A stretch of DNA of 64,000 bases, from positions 1 to 64,000 of the forward strand of contig NZ_JABAIT010000012.1 in assembly GCF_012843265.1 (NCBI RefSeq). Direction: 5' to 3'. The DNA is from Bacillus sp. DNRA2 (GTDB lineage: Bacteria; Bacillota; Bacilli; Bacillales; Cytobacillaceae). The translations under genes and the position numbers were made by a program. This document shows, one piece after another, positions 8,367 to 16,989 of the stretch (its first letter is position 1; every line of letters begins with the position of its first letter). The notes under the pieces were generated by a model. The model was not told the DNA's origin, searched no databases, and was given only the letters and a program-made list of their open reading frames with translations.

Positions 8367-8386
8367 TTATCTCTAATTCGAGATAA
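8367..8386. promoter_or_regulatory. MhqR-type palindrome, distal, at the transcription start
   Basis: TTATCTCTAATTCGAGATAA differs from a perfect dyad at one position and follows the -10 box directly, so bound repressor would cover the transcription start. Confidence 0.7.
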
Positions 8387-8415
8387 ATTTATCATGAATT
8401 CACTTCGATTGTCAA
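8387..8415 (-). promoter_or_regulatory. SigA promoter of yceI
   Basis: On the minus strand TTGACA (8410-8415) and ATAAAT (8387-8392) are separated by 17 bp. Confidence 0.7.
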
Positions 8416-8477
8416 TGCTTTTCAAAAAAACTTTTTAAAATTAATGTTTTCGCATAGTTGAATATTTACAAAAACAC

Positions 8478-8516
8478 AAAAAAACCCTAACATCTCACAA
8501 GAATGTTAGGATTTTT
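8478..8516. terminator. Terminator of leuA
   Basis: Stem CCTAACAT / ATGTTAGG flanked by A7 and T5, so it may work in both directions. Confidence 0.85.
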
Positions 8517-8521
8517 CCGTC

Positions 8522-10225
8522 TTATTTTTTTGAATGATTAAAGCTAATTTCAACCGGAAGTTGTAAACTTGTTACCATGTTGTTAACGGCGCTAAATAGC
8601 GCTTTTACTGAAGATGTCATAATGTCAGTATCGATTCCACACCCCCAATACACAGTACCATTATTTGCGGTAATTCCTACATAAGACATCGCGTTTGAAG
8701 CTGAGCCTATTTCAAGCGCATGCTGTTTGTAGACGACATCTTTAAATTCAATACCAAGTTTGGTTTGAAGTGCGTTGCTGATAGCATCGAATCGCCCATT
8801 CCCCTCACCTGTGAATTCATGTACTTCATTATTTACTCTAATTTTTACAATCGTTTCGTAATGACCATTTTGCGTATATTTATGACCGATCAATTCGACT
8901 GGTGTATTAATATTTAAATATTCTTTGATAAAAATATCATAAATTTCATTTGGCATTAATTCCTTATGATTATGGTCTGAAACACTTTTCACTTTGTATC
9001 CAAAGCTTTCGCGCATTTCGACTGGAAGCTCAATTCCATACTTTTGCTGGAGGATATAACCGATTCCTCCCTTACCGGATTGGCTGTTAATTCGGATAAT
9101 ATCCCCTTCATATTCTCTTCCAATATCCATTGGATCAATTAATAAATATGGCACAGACCAATACTGAGGATCCTTTTCCTCACGCCATTTCATACCTTTT
9201 GCAATCGCATCTTGATGGGAACCAGAGAATGCTGTAAAGACAAGTTCACCGCCATATGGATGTCTTTCATGAACTCTCATTCTTGTTAATTTCTCATATT
9301 TAGAAATAATGTAAGGGATATTTTCAAAATTAAGCTTTGGATCAATCCCATGTGAAAACATGTTTAATGCAAGCGTTACGATATCGACATTCCCTGTTCT
9401 TTCTCCATTTCCGAACAATGTCCCTTCGACTCTTTGCGCACCGGCAAGCATCCCTAGTTCAGCATCTGCCACGCCTGTTCCTCTATCGTTGTGAGGATGA
9501 AGTGATATGATAACATTTTCACGGAAATTCAAATTATCACTCATAAATTCAATCTGACTAGCGTAAACGTGCGGCATAGACATCGATACTGTAGCTGGTA
9601 AGTTAATTATGACCTTGTTGTCAGTTGTCGGCTGCCAAATATCAAGAACCTTATTACAAACTTCTAGTGCAAACTCCACTTCGGTCCCAGTAAAGCTTTC
9701 TGGGGAATACTGAAATTGGAAATTCCCTTCGGTTTCAGCAGCAAATTTCTTCAGCATTTTTGCTCCTGTTACTGCAATTTCAGTAATTTCTTCCTTAGAT
9801 TTGCCAAATACTTGCTCGCGTTGTGCGACAGATGTGGAATTGTATAAATGTACAACCGCTTTTTTCGCACCTTGCAATGCTTCAAATGTTTTTTTGATTA
9901 TATGTTCTCTCGACTGTGTTAAAACTTGGATTGTCACATCATCTGGAATCAGATTTTCTTCAATTAGTGTCCGTAAAAATGCAAATTCGGTTTCAGAGGC
10001 TGCAGGAAAACCTACTTCGATTTCCTTGAAACCTACTTGTAAAAGCAACTGAAAATATTCTAATTTTTCCTCAAGACTCATTGGAATGATTAATGCTTGA
10101 TTTCCATCGCGTAAATCCACGCTACACCAGGTAGGAGCTTCTGTAATATACTCCTTTTCTGTCCATTTCAAGCATTGTGTTAGCGGCATAAAGTACCCTC
10201 TAGAATATTTATCGATATTTTTCAT
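8522..10225 (-). CDS. leuA: 2-isopropylmalate synthase, long LeuA2 type
   Basis: A 567-residue enzyme condensing acetyl-CoA with 2-oxoisovalerate, the first step of leucine synthesis. The catalytic barrel shows VDLRDGNQA, HPHNDRGTG and GNGERTGNVD, with metal-binding and catalytic residues intact. The C-terminal part is the leucine-sensing regulatory domain. The length and N-terminal YMPLTQCLKW-like context fit the Corynebacterium-type LeuA rather than the 510-residue form. It stands alone, without leuBCD, behind a T-box leader. Confidence 0.95.
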   Translation of the reverse strand: MKNIDKYSRGYFMPLTQCLKWTEKEYITEAPTWCSVDLRDGNQALIIPMSLEEKLEYFQLLLQVGFKEIEVGFPAASETEFAFLRTLIEENLIPDDVTIQVLTQSREHIIKKTFEALQGAKKAVVHLYNSTSVAQREQVFGKSKEEITEIAVTGAKMLKKFAAETEGNFQFQYSPESFTGTEVEFALEVCNKVLDIWQPTTDNKVIINLPATVSMSMPHVYASQIEFMSDNLNFRENVIISLHPHNDRGTGVADAELGMLAGAQRVEGTLFGNGERTGNVDIVTLALNMFSHGIDPKLNFENIPYIISKYEKLTRMRVHERHPYGGELVFTAFSGSHQDAIAKGMKWREEKDPQYWSVPYLLIDPMDIGREYEGDIIRINSQSGKGGIGYILQQKYGIELPVEMRESFGYKVKSVSDHNHKELMPNEIYDIFIKEYLNINTPVELIGHKYTQNGHYETIVKIRVNNEVHEFTGEGNGRFDAISNALQTKLGIEFKDVVYKQHALEIGSASNAMSYVGITANNGTVYWGCGIDTDIMTSSVKALFSAVNNMVTSLQLPVEISFNHSKK

Positions 10226-10266
10226 TCTAACTCCCACCCTTTTATTGTTGATTGTTATTTTTGTAT

Positions 10267-10453
10267 AAGGCTGTGTTAAACACGAATGTTGATTTCCGCT
10301 CCAGGCACTTCGCTTTCCGCAGGGCTAGTTGGGAGCCTCCTCGGCGCATTCGCGCCTGTGGGGTCTCCCATACCAGCTACTCCTGCAGGAGTCTTCGTGC
10401 CTGCAGCGAAGGTCAACTTGCAAAAAATCAACACTAAGCTTTAACACAGCCTT
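10267..10453. repeat. MITE-like dispersed repeat, copy 1 (187 bp)
   Basis: Terminal inverted repeats AAGGCTGTGTTAAA (10267-10280) and TTTAACACAGCCTT (10440-10453) are perfect. The interior is GC-rich with further inverted symmetry (GCGCATTCGCGCC region). A second, degenerate copy is at 18728-18902. TGTA flanks both sides, a possible target duplication. No coding capacity. Confidence 0.8.
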
Positions 10454-10462
10454 TGTAAAAAT

Positions 10463-10725
10463 AAAAAAGCCCCGTCTCTAAATATAGAGACGAGGCGTGC
10501 TCGCGGTACCACTCTAATTGATTAATCTTCGAAAAAATTAATCCACTCATGTTCGATGGCTATCACCATCTATCTTCATAACGGTAGAAGACCGACATCC
10601 CCTACTGGTTAATTCAGGGAGTAGCTCATGGATGAGTTCAAAGGTCATAACTACCGATTCTCACCAACCATCGGCTCTCTGATAAGATTATAAATCCTTC
10701 TACTATTTCCAATCTTTGCTTAAAT
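10463..10725 (-). ncRNA. T-box leader (tRNA-Leu sensing) upstream of leuA
   Basis: Read on the minus strand it holds stem I elements, the conserved T-box AGAGTGGTACCGCGAG (10500-10515) and an intrinsic terminator (10463-10495, GTCTCTA stem). A CUC triplet in the stem I region (about 10614-10626) could be the leucine specifier. Uncharged tRNA-Leu would favour antitermination. The MITE separates it from leuA by about 240 bp. Confidence 0.9.
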
Positions 10726-10823
10726 TTATTTAATTAAATATGATGATATCTTGATAACCACAAGTTGTCAATACTGAATTTACAGAAAATATAGATTACA
10801 GTGAAGATTACTGTAGTTTTTCT

Positions 10824-11114
10824 TTACATCCCAGATAGCCAAGCAATGATAATAAATGTGGTCCACAAGATTGAACCTGAAATTAATAAAAAGTTTATAA
10901 AAAACACCAAAAAATCATTTTTACCCCGATTTAATAACATACAAACGATTGATGATAGCGAACAAAAGTATGACAAAATAACACCACACCAGAATCCAGT
11001 CCATGTTAAGGAACCACCAGGCCCCCAATATGCCATTGACTGTATTAATATACTAAAAATGAAACCTACTATAGCCAAAATGACCGACAATCCTAAAATA
11101 TTAAACTTCGTCAT
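10824..11114 (-). CDS. Small hydrophobic membrane protein, unknown
   Basis: A 96-residue protein with three predicted helices (about 7-27, 39-60, 70-93) and a GPGGSLTWTGFW loop. The ribosome site AGGGGTG lies about 9 bp upstream. I do not recognise a family. It stands alone between the leuA T-box and yoaT. Confidence 0.55.
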   Translation of the reverse strand: MTKFNILGLSVILAIVGFIFSILIQSMAYWGPGGSLTWTGFWCGVILSYFCSLSSIVCMLLNRGKNDFLVFFINFLLISGSILWTTFIIIAWLSGM

Positions 11115-11191
11115 TGAAACAGCACCCCTAGTGTAATTTTACACTAATTGTAACAAACTTTTCTGAAAACGGTAAAAAAAATTTACAAAAT

Positions 11192-11965
11192 CTATGTTAG
11201 TGTACTTTTACCCTTCACCAGCTTTAATGACGCTACGATAAGAAAACTTACAATCACTAACAATAGCCATGAACTCACTTTTCCAAGGTGAACTAGACTC
11301 CATGCTTCGGTTTGGTTCGGATATTGCCAAGCTCCAAAGAATGTCGCAATATTTTCTGCAATCCAAATAAAAAATCCGATGAGGAAAAATGAAAGGGAAA
11401 GTGGCATGCGGTAACAAGTTCCATTCACTTCATATATGACCCATGTCCTCCAGAACACAAGGATAACCAATCCTGACAACCACCACCGTACGTCAATCCA
11501 AAAATGGTGTGTGAAAAAATTCAAATAAATCGCTGCTGCTAGCGGCACAACCAACAATAAGGGTGGCCAGTTAACCAATTCAACCTTCAATCTCCTCCAT
11601 GCCTGACAGAGATAGCTGGCTACACTAGCGTACATAAATCCGCTATACAATGGTACTCCATTAATTTTAATATATCCTTCATCTGGATATGACCAGGAGC
11701 CCATATGTACCTTAAACAATTCAAGCGCAAGTCCGATAAGGTGAAACAGCGTAATGACCTTTAGTTCATCCACCGTTTCAAGACCTGATTGCACCATCCA
11801 CCACTGCATCAAAAGACAAATCACAAGCAACCAGTCATAGCGAGGTAGGAAGGGTAATGGCATGAACTTGGTAAGCGCCAAAGAAGCAAAAATGACAACA
11901 GGAAACACGCAAGATAGAGCCTGATCTAAGCCAAACCGCACGAGTTGTTGTAGTGCTTTAATCAT
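11192..11965 (-). CDS. yoaT: DUF817 membrane protein, YoaT-like
   Basis: A 257-residue protein with about eight helices and many Trp residues. HMGSWSYPDEGY, GVPLYSGFMYASV and FGAWQYPNQ are DUF817 signatures. It is the last gene of yoaS-yozG-yoaT, overlapping yozG by 4 bp. Function is unknown. Confidence 0.82.
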   Translation of the reverse strand: MIKALQQLVRFGLDQALSCVFPVVIFASLALTKFMPLPFLPRYDWLLVICLLMQWWMVQSGLETVDELKVITLFHLIGLALELFKVHMGSWSYPDEGYIKINGVPLYSGFMYASVASYLCQAWRRLKVELVNWPPLLLVVPLAAAIYLNFFTHHFWIDVRWWLSGLVILVFWRTWVIYEVNGTCYRMPLSLSFFLIGFFIWIAENIATFFGAWQYPNQTEAWSLVHLGKVSSWLLLVIVSFLIVASLKLVKGKSTLT

Positions 11966-12180
11966 TTTGATGTCTCTTCATTTCGGTATTCTAAAATATC
12001 TCCAGGTTGGCAATTTAATGCTTTACATATTGCTTCTAAAGTTGAAAACCTAATTGCTTTAGCCTTACCATTTTTCAAAATAGATAGATTAGCCATCGTG
12101 ATTCCAACCCGCTCCGATAGTTCTGTGACACTCATTTTACGTTTTGCCAACATCACATCAATATTAATAATGATCGCCAT
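11962..12180 (-). CDS. yozG: YozG-type small XRE regulator
   Basis: A 72-residue helix-turn-helix protein of the Cro/C1 type, nearly all of it DNA-binding domain: VTELSERVGITMANLSILKN is the HTH. The ATG at 12180 follows a GGGGTGGGG ribosome site; a GTG three codons earlier is unlikely. It sits between DUF2975 and DUF817 membrane genes, as in B. subtilis, so it probably autoregulates this operon. Confidence 0.85.
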   Translation of the reverse strand: MAIIINIDVMLAKRKMSVTELSERVGITMANLSILKNGKAKAIRFSTLEAICKALNCQPGDILEYRNEETSK

Positions 12181-12191
12181 TTTCCCCACCC

Positions 12192-12668
12192 CTACACTGT
12201 TAAATCATTTTCAGATTTGATATCAATGGCTTCTTTTAATAGCTTTTGAAGTACTGCAGCAAACACAGCGATTACCATTGAAGCAAAGATTGGAACCATA
12301 CCGACTAATACGAGACCAGGAGCATCATCTAACTCAGCTAACATAAATACAAATGGGGTAATTGTTACATACAAGCCACTAATGATTAACGCACAGATTT
12401 TTATATTCTTTAATGCGGCTACCGAAAATTGTGAGAAAGCTTGATTCTTATCAATAAAGCTTAACAACTTAAATGCCTGATACAATGCCGCGAAAAACGG
12501 TATGACTGAAATATACATACCGATTACAATGGGATATAATATTTGAGCATAATCTGGATTTACTGGATTGGTTGGTAACCAAATGAACCCATATATGCCT
12601 AGCGCAAAAATTGGCGTTCCAATAAGAAAGACAGCCAACCTTAAAAATAATGTTGAACCTCTTTTCAT
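12192..12668 (-). CDS. yoaS: DUF2975 membrane protein, YoaS-like
   Basis: A 158-residue protein with four helices. KLLSFIDKNQAFSQFSVAALKNIK is the DUF2975 cytoplasmic loop (residue positions about 64-88). DUF2975 proteins are usually paired with a small XRE regulator, as here, and may act as its membrane signal input. GAGGTG precedes the ATG at 12668. Confidence 0.82.
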   Translation of the reverse strand: MKRGSTLFLRLAVFLIGTPIFALGIYGFIWLPTNPVNPDYAQILYPIVIGMYISVIPFFAALYQAFKLLSFIDKNQAFSQFSVAALKNIKICALIISGLYVTITPFVFMLAELDDAPGLVLVGMVPIFASMVIAVFAAVLQKLLKEAIDIKSENDLTV

Positions 12669-12818
12669 AAAAAGCACCTCACTTATTAATTTCTCGTTAA
12701 TATCTTAATTTGAAATTTACCACACCATTTATCGTTTTTCAATAAATAATTGTTGATAATGGAAATGGAAATCTTTTTGCTGTTTAATTATTTTTTCAAT
12801 TTTTCAATTATCGGAAAT

Positions 12819-12852
12819 AAAAAAAGCATTCCTCAACAATAGAGAAATGCTT
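12819..12852 (-). terminator. Terminator downstream of cwlJ
   Basis: Stem AAGCATT-CTC / GAG-AATGCTT, with T7 on the minus strand. Confidence 0.85.
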
Positions 12853-12883
12853 CAGAAAATATAAACTTACTCAATCCGAAAGT

Positions 12884-13327
12884 TTAAGCGCCTGTATATA
12901 CGCTATCGCAACTTCCGGACTTTGGTTCATAATAACAATGATTTTTAAATTGACCAGCTAAAGTTTGACCATACCATGTTGGTGGGCATGGTGCATAAGG
13001 ATTGAAATACCATAGCGCAAACTTACCTGGATGTTGCCGCCAATAATCTAAATTCTGTTTTGCTAATCTTTTTTCAACCGATCTGGCTCTTTGATAAAAC
13101 ACGTTACCTTTTTGAACCGCTTCAAATGAATAATTTCCACCTTGTACTTGATAAATTACTTGCGGGACTGTTCTTAAATTTTTAAAATCTAAACAATTTG
13201 CTTTTACCCGATTCACTATAACATTCCCAACATATAACATTCCTTGTTTTCCTTCACCCTCAGCTTCTGCTCTGATCATTCTTGCCATTAAATCGATGTC
13301 TGAACTTCGATAGTTTATTCTTGGCAT
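12884..13327 (-). CDS. cwlJ: Spore cortex-lytic cell wall hydrolase, CwlJ-like
   Basis: A 147-residue Hydrolase_2 (SleB/CwlJ) domain protein without signal peptide, as for CwlJ. MARMIRAEAEGEGKQGM is the catalytic-glutamate block, followed by VGNVIVNRVKANC and FALWYFNP. CwlJ sits in the spore coat and degrades cortex during germination, needing GerQ, which is not in the window. The start at 13327 follows GGGGTGAG; a longer frame to 13357 has no ribosome site. Confidence 0.9.
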   Translation of the reverse strand: MPRINYRSSDIDLMARMIRAEAEGEGKQGMLYVGNVIVNRVKANCLDFKNLRTVPQVIYQVQGGNYSFEAVQKGNVFYQRARSVEKRLAKQNLDYWRQHPGKFALWYFNPYAPCPPTWYGQTLAGQFKNHCYYEPKSGSCDSVYTGA

Positions 13328-13438
13328 TTTCTCACCCCAAAAATAACGTATGAACAAAAAGTGGTAATCATGTCAATGATAACAATAAGAATGTTTTTTT
13401 ACATACTCATATATACAGATGAGGAGGAGTGTTTTGCG

Positions 13439-13945
13439 ATGGAATTTTCAAAGGATGGATTTAGTGCTCCACTGCAACAATTAATGAATGAGCATGTGTC
13501 ACTCCGTAAGGATATGGAAATTTTTTATGAAATCATTGAAGAAATCGATTTTGAAACTGGTCCTAGTATAGTAAATCTGTTTACGTTATTACACCAGCAG
13601 ATTACTGCTTTCAATTATAAGCTTAAGCAACATTCCAAACGCGAGGAGCAAGGTCTGTTCCCGATATTGGCCAGACACCTTGGTGATCATAATAGAACCA
13701 TCCAAGAGATGGAAGCTGAGCATGAGAAAGCAGAGCAACATCTGTTGGATTTTCTAACTGAGGCTGACAAGGTGGGCTCTGCCATTGATGAAAATGTAGC
13801 TCAATGGATTTCAGTTTTCGCCTTTCAAGCACATGCAACACTCATACAGCACTTTGCAAAGGAAGAAAAATTCCTGTTCCCGCTTGCTGAAACTATGTTA
13901 TCAAATGATGAAAAGAATCAGCTAGTGCGGTTATTTCAATCCTAA
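13439..13945 (+). CDS. Hemerythrin HHE-domain protein
   Basis: A 168-residue four-helix bundle. The di-iron ligands are visible in order: NEH, KQHSKREEQGLFP, EAEHEKAE and QHFAKEEKFLFP. HHE proteins bind O2, NO or iron and often relate to oxidative or nitrosative stress. The start at 13439 follows GAGGAGG. It converges on the sulfonate ABC operon and overlaps the end of that ATPase gene by 4 bp. Confidence 0.85.
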   Translation: MEFSKDGFSAPLQQLMNEHVSLRKDMEIFYEIIEEIDFETGPSIVNLFTLLHQQITAFNYKLKQHSKREEQGLFPILARHLGDHNRTIQEMEAEHEKAEQHLLDFLTEADKVGSAIDENVAQWISVFAFQAHATLIQHFAKEEKFLFPLAETMLSNDEKNQLVRLFQS

Positions 13946-14757
13946 ATCGTATAATCCTCTGCAATCCGTTGCGATTCACTTTCAAAAAACAAATGAAAGA
14001 TTTGTTCGCGAATTTTGATGAAATCCCGGCTATTTCGGTCACGCGGTCGCGGCAAGTAAACTGGTATCGTTTTTTGAATCCGACCGGGTTTATTTGTCAT
14101 CACGATTACCCGGTCGCCTAATAAAACCGCTTCATCAATATCATGCGTAACCAAAATCATCGTAATATTAGCCTGCTCTCTTATTCTCAAAATTTCATGC
14201 TGCATTTGAATCCGTGTTAGCGCGTCAAGGGCACCAAACGGTTCGTCTAGGAGAATAATATCTGGTTTTTTTACTAATGTTCTAGCAATAGCCACCCGTT
14301 GCGACATGCCGCCAGAAAGCTCGCCAGGCTTTGCTTTTTCAAAACCAGTTAAACCGACCAAATCGATATGCTCAGCAATTAAGCGATTTCGTTCCTTGGC
14401 GGGAAGGTGCTCCAAACCAAAGCCAATATTTTGCTCAACTGTCATCCAGGGAAATGAGCGATGGTCCTGAAAAACCATGCCCCTGTCGTTGCCAATTCCC
14501 TTAACAAGTTGATCATTAATCGTAATTTTACCTTCATAAGCTGTATCCAAACCAGCAATCATCCGCAGCAATGTACTTTTTCCACAACCACTAGCACCGA
14601 CGATTGTTAAAAATTCTCCTTCTCTTACATCTAAATTAATATTTTGCAAAACATCAAGTTTTCCGCTGCGTTGCTGAAAGGATTTCGATAGATTAGAAAT
14701 CTTTATTTTTTGCCTATTAGACCCAAATAGGATTCTTGCATTAGCATTACTAAGCAT
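13942..14757 (-). CDS. ssuB: SsuB-like sulfonate ABC transporter ATPase
   Basis: A 271-residue ABC ATPase of the nitrate/sulfonate/taurine family. Walker A GASGCGKST (about 54-62), FQDH Q-loop, LSGGM signature, LLDEPFGALD Walker B and an HDIDEA switch are intact. The ATG at 14757 follows AGGAGGT. It is last in the operon FAD protein, ferredoxin, SsuA, SsuC, SsuB, and would energise sulfonate-type uptake. Confidence 0.9.
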   Translation of the reverse strand: MLSNANARILFGSNRQKIKISNLSKSFQQRSGKLDVLQNINLDVREGEFLTIVGASGCGKSTLLRMIAGLDTAYEGKITINDQLVKGIGNDRGMVFQDHRSFPWMTVEQNIGFGLEHLPAKERNRLIAEHIDLVGLTGFEKAKPGELSGGMSQRVAIARTLVKKPDIILLDEPFGALDALTRIQMQHEILRIREQANITMILVTHDIDEAVLLGDRVIVMTNKPGRIQKTIPVYLPRPRDRNSRDFIKIREQIFHLFFESESQRIAEDYTI

Positions 14758-14768
14758 GGTATGACCTC

Positions 14769-15536
14769 CTATGATTTTATTCCCGGTTGCCATGAAAGCA
14801 CTCTTGTTTGGATGAGCTTAATGAGCGCATCCATCGTTACCCCAATTAACCCAATCATAACCATTCCAATCACCATCACATCTGGCTGTGACAGCTCACG
14901 CCCCTGGGTGATTCTGTAGCCGAGACCTGAATCAGAGGCAATTAATTCAGCTGCCACTACTGCCATCCAAGCAGCACCAAGCCCCAGTCTTAAGCCGACA
15001 AAAATGGCAGGCAAGGCGGCCGGTAAAATAACTCGAAATAAATACCTACTTTTGCTGACTCCCATGAGCTTCGAAACCTCTAAATAACCTTTCGGAACCC
15101 CTTCAATTCCTTGAATTGTATTGAGTAAAATCGGGAAAAAGGCGCTTTTAAAAATAATAATGATTTTTGATGTTTCACCAATTCCAAACCATAGGATAAT
15201 AATCGGAATCCATGCCAAAGGAGGAATGACTCGAATCGCATTAAAAACTCCAGCAAATAAATGATCGACCCGAGCATACAAGCCCATGATGATTCCAAAT
15301 GATACGCCGACAATAATAGCTGCAACAAAGCCTTGCAGCATTCTGCTCAAGCTAATCCACGTATCCCCATAAAGTGTTCCATCATTCATGAACTGAACAA
15401 TCGTGTCAAATACAACGAGAGGTGACGGGATTAGATAGGCAGCTATCAATTGTTTTTCCGTGATATAAAACCAGGAAGTGATGAATAAAACCGGAAGAAT
15501 AATCGGAATAAAATTGCGGATACGTATTTTTTTCAT
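14769..15536 (-). CDS. ssuC: SsuC-like sulfonate ABC permease
   Basis: A 255-residue permease with six helices and the BPD_transp_1 EAA loop around GVSKSRYLFRVILPAALP. It pairs with the ATPase 11 bp downstream. GGGGTGAT precedes the ATG at 15536. The family imports aliphatic sulfonates, taurine or nitrate; the operon context favours an organosulfur substrate. Confidence 0.9.
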   Translation of the reverse strand: MKKIRIRNFIPIILPVLFITSWFYITEKQLIAAYLIPSPLVVFDTIVQFMNDGTLYGDTWISLSRMLQGFVAAIIVGVSFGIIMGLYARVDHLFAGVFNAIRVIPPLAWIPIIILWFGIGETSKIIIIFKSAFFPILLNTIQGIEGVPKGYLEVSKLMGVSKSRYLFRVILPAALPAIFVGLRLGLGAAWMAVVAAELIASDSGLGYRITQGRELSQPDVMVIGMVMIGLIGVTMDALIKLIQTRVLSWQPGIKS

Positions 15537-15598
15537 TGATATCACCCCTTATTATTTAATCAGAAAGGGCATACGACTATGCCCTTTCCCCTGACAAA

Positions 15599-16639
15599 CT
15601 ATTTATCTCGTAAAATCCAATCCTTTAACTCAAAGTCTTGTTTAATGAATTTTTGTTCAACAAGGAATTTTTTCGTTCCTTCTAATAGTTTGAGACCTTC
15701 TTCAGGGAAGCTTTCTTCGGTAATGTTTTCTAACGGAAGGCTATCTTTTACTACATCCAAATCATGCTTTGTTACGTCAGCAACATATTGATAAAATTCA
15801 TCTTCATGTGCCTTTAAGTCCTTTACCGATTTTGTCCTGGTCTCATTCCATACAGATAAAAATTTAGGATTTTCATCCAACCATTTTTCAGTTGCCACAA
15901 TCACTGAACTTCCAGTTAAATGAGGTGTGGATTTACTCGCCTGTTCAATTAATGGGAAGCCAAGCTTCAAATGCTTCGGACCATTAAAGGTTGGGAAAGC
16001 ATATGCTTGAATATCACCACGCTCTAATGATGCCGCCGCTTCTGTTGGCAATAATGAAACCACTTTGACATCATTTAATAGATTATTTTCTTCCAAAAGT
16101 CCGATTAAGTAACGGAACATATATGAGCCATTTGAAGTGGCAACCGTTTTCCCTTTTAAGTCTTCAACTTTAGTAACGCCATTTTTCTTATTTGTAACAA
16201 GCCAAATATCGGAATGAATGTTGGCAAAACCAATTAATCTTGTTTTTTGACCTGAACTTCTCGCAAGTAGGCTAGGAGTATCACCAAAGATACCTAAATC
16301 TATTTCCCCTGCAGCAACAGCTTCATTTAGATTTGGACCATTAGGAAAGGCAAAATATTTAATATCGGTAATCCCGATTTTCTTTAATTCCTCCTGCAAA
16401 TAGCCCTTTTCAATTGCCCAGCCTTCTGCCCCAGATACAGCTGGTTTGCCTCCGTTTGTGTTACCACTTGCATTAATATAGCCAAGTCTTAACGTTTTAC
16501 CTTCCTTAGTAGTTTGTGAAGCTTCATTGCTTGATTTTTCTGTACCAGAGCTTTTCGAATTTCCACTGCACGCTGTTAAAAGGAAAACGAACAACGTCAT
16601 TAACACGATTAATCCCTTGAATTTAACTAACTTCTCCAT
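15599..16639 (-). CDS. ssuA: SsuA/NMT1-like substrate-binding lipoprotein
   Basis: A 346-residue solute-binding protein. An N-terminal signal ends in the lipobox LLTAC (Cys about 24), so it is anchored outside the membrane. LRLGYINASGN starts the mature fold and EAVAAGEIDLGIFGD is the typical SsuA/TauA ligand-loop region. The ATG at 16639 follows GGAGTGGAG. It binds a sulfonate-like anion for the adjacent SsuC/SsuB. Confidence 0.88.
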   Translation of the reverse strand: MEKLVKFKGLIVLMTLFVFLLTACSGNSKSSGTEKSSNEASQTTKEGKTLRLGYINASGNTNGGKPAVSGAEGWAIEKGYLQEELKKIGITDIKYFAFPNGPNLNEAVAAGEIDLGIFGDTPSLLARSSGQKTRLIGFANIHSDIWLVTNKKNGVTKVEDLKGKTVATSNGSYMFRYLIGLLEENNLLNDVKVVSLLPTEAAASLERGDIQAYAFPTFNGPKHLKLGFPLIEQASKSTPHLTGSSVIVATEKWLDENPKFLSVWNETRTKSVKDLKAHEDEFYQYVADVTKHDLDVVKDSLPLENITEESFPEEGLKLLEGTKKFLVEQKFIKQDFELKDWILRDK

Positions 16640-16652
16640 TGTCTCCACTCCA

Positions 16653-16976
16653 TTACCTCAGATAAAATTTATAAAATAGGTCGTCACTGGCAGTTGATTT
16701 TTGGCCTTTCTCCCAGCCAACATTTTTCCGATAACTGCCTAGTAGTTCTTTTTCTTCAATTTCATGCGGGGAGATTTCCTCAGATTCTTCCGCATTAGGT
16801 CCGACGTATAATGCATTTACTGGACAATAAAGCTCGCACATATAGCATGTCTGGCACTCACTTTGCCGGGCTATAATCGGGACTTGATTATCCCTGGCCT
16901 CAAAAACATTGACTGGGCAAACCTTGACGCATTGATTGCATTCAACGCATTTTTCTTCGACTAATAATTCAATCAA
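16653..16976 (-). CDS. Dicluster 4Fe-4S ferredoxin, AprB-like, partner of the flavoprotein
   Basis: A 107-residue protein with two motifs, CVECNQCVKVCP (about 10-21) and CQTCYMCELYCP (about 41-52), and an acidic then aromatic C-terminal tail. It starts at TTG with AAGGAGTG upstream. It lies 13 bp after an AprA-like FAD protein, the arrangement of APS-reductase-type AprBA pairs. It probably carries electrons to or from that flavin in an organosulfur reaction. Confidence 0.8.
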   Translation of the reverse strand: MIELLVEEKCVECNQCVKVCPVNVFEARDNQVPIIARQSECQTCYMCELYCPVNALYVGPNAEESEEISPHEIEEKELLGSYRKNVGWEKGQKSTASDDLFYKFYLR

Positions 16977-16989
16977 ACTGATTCACTCC

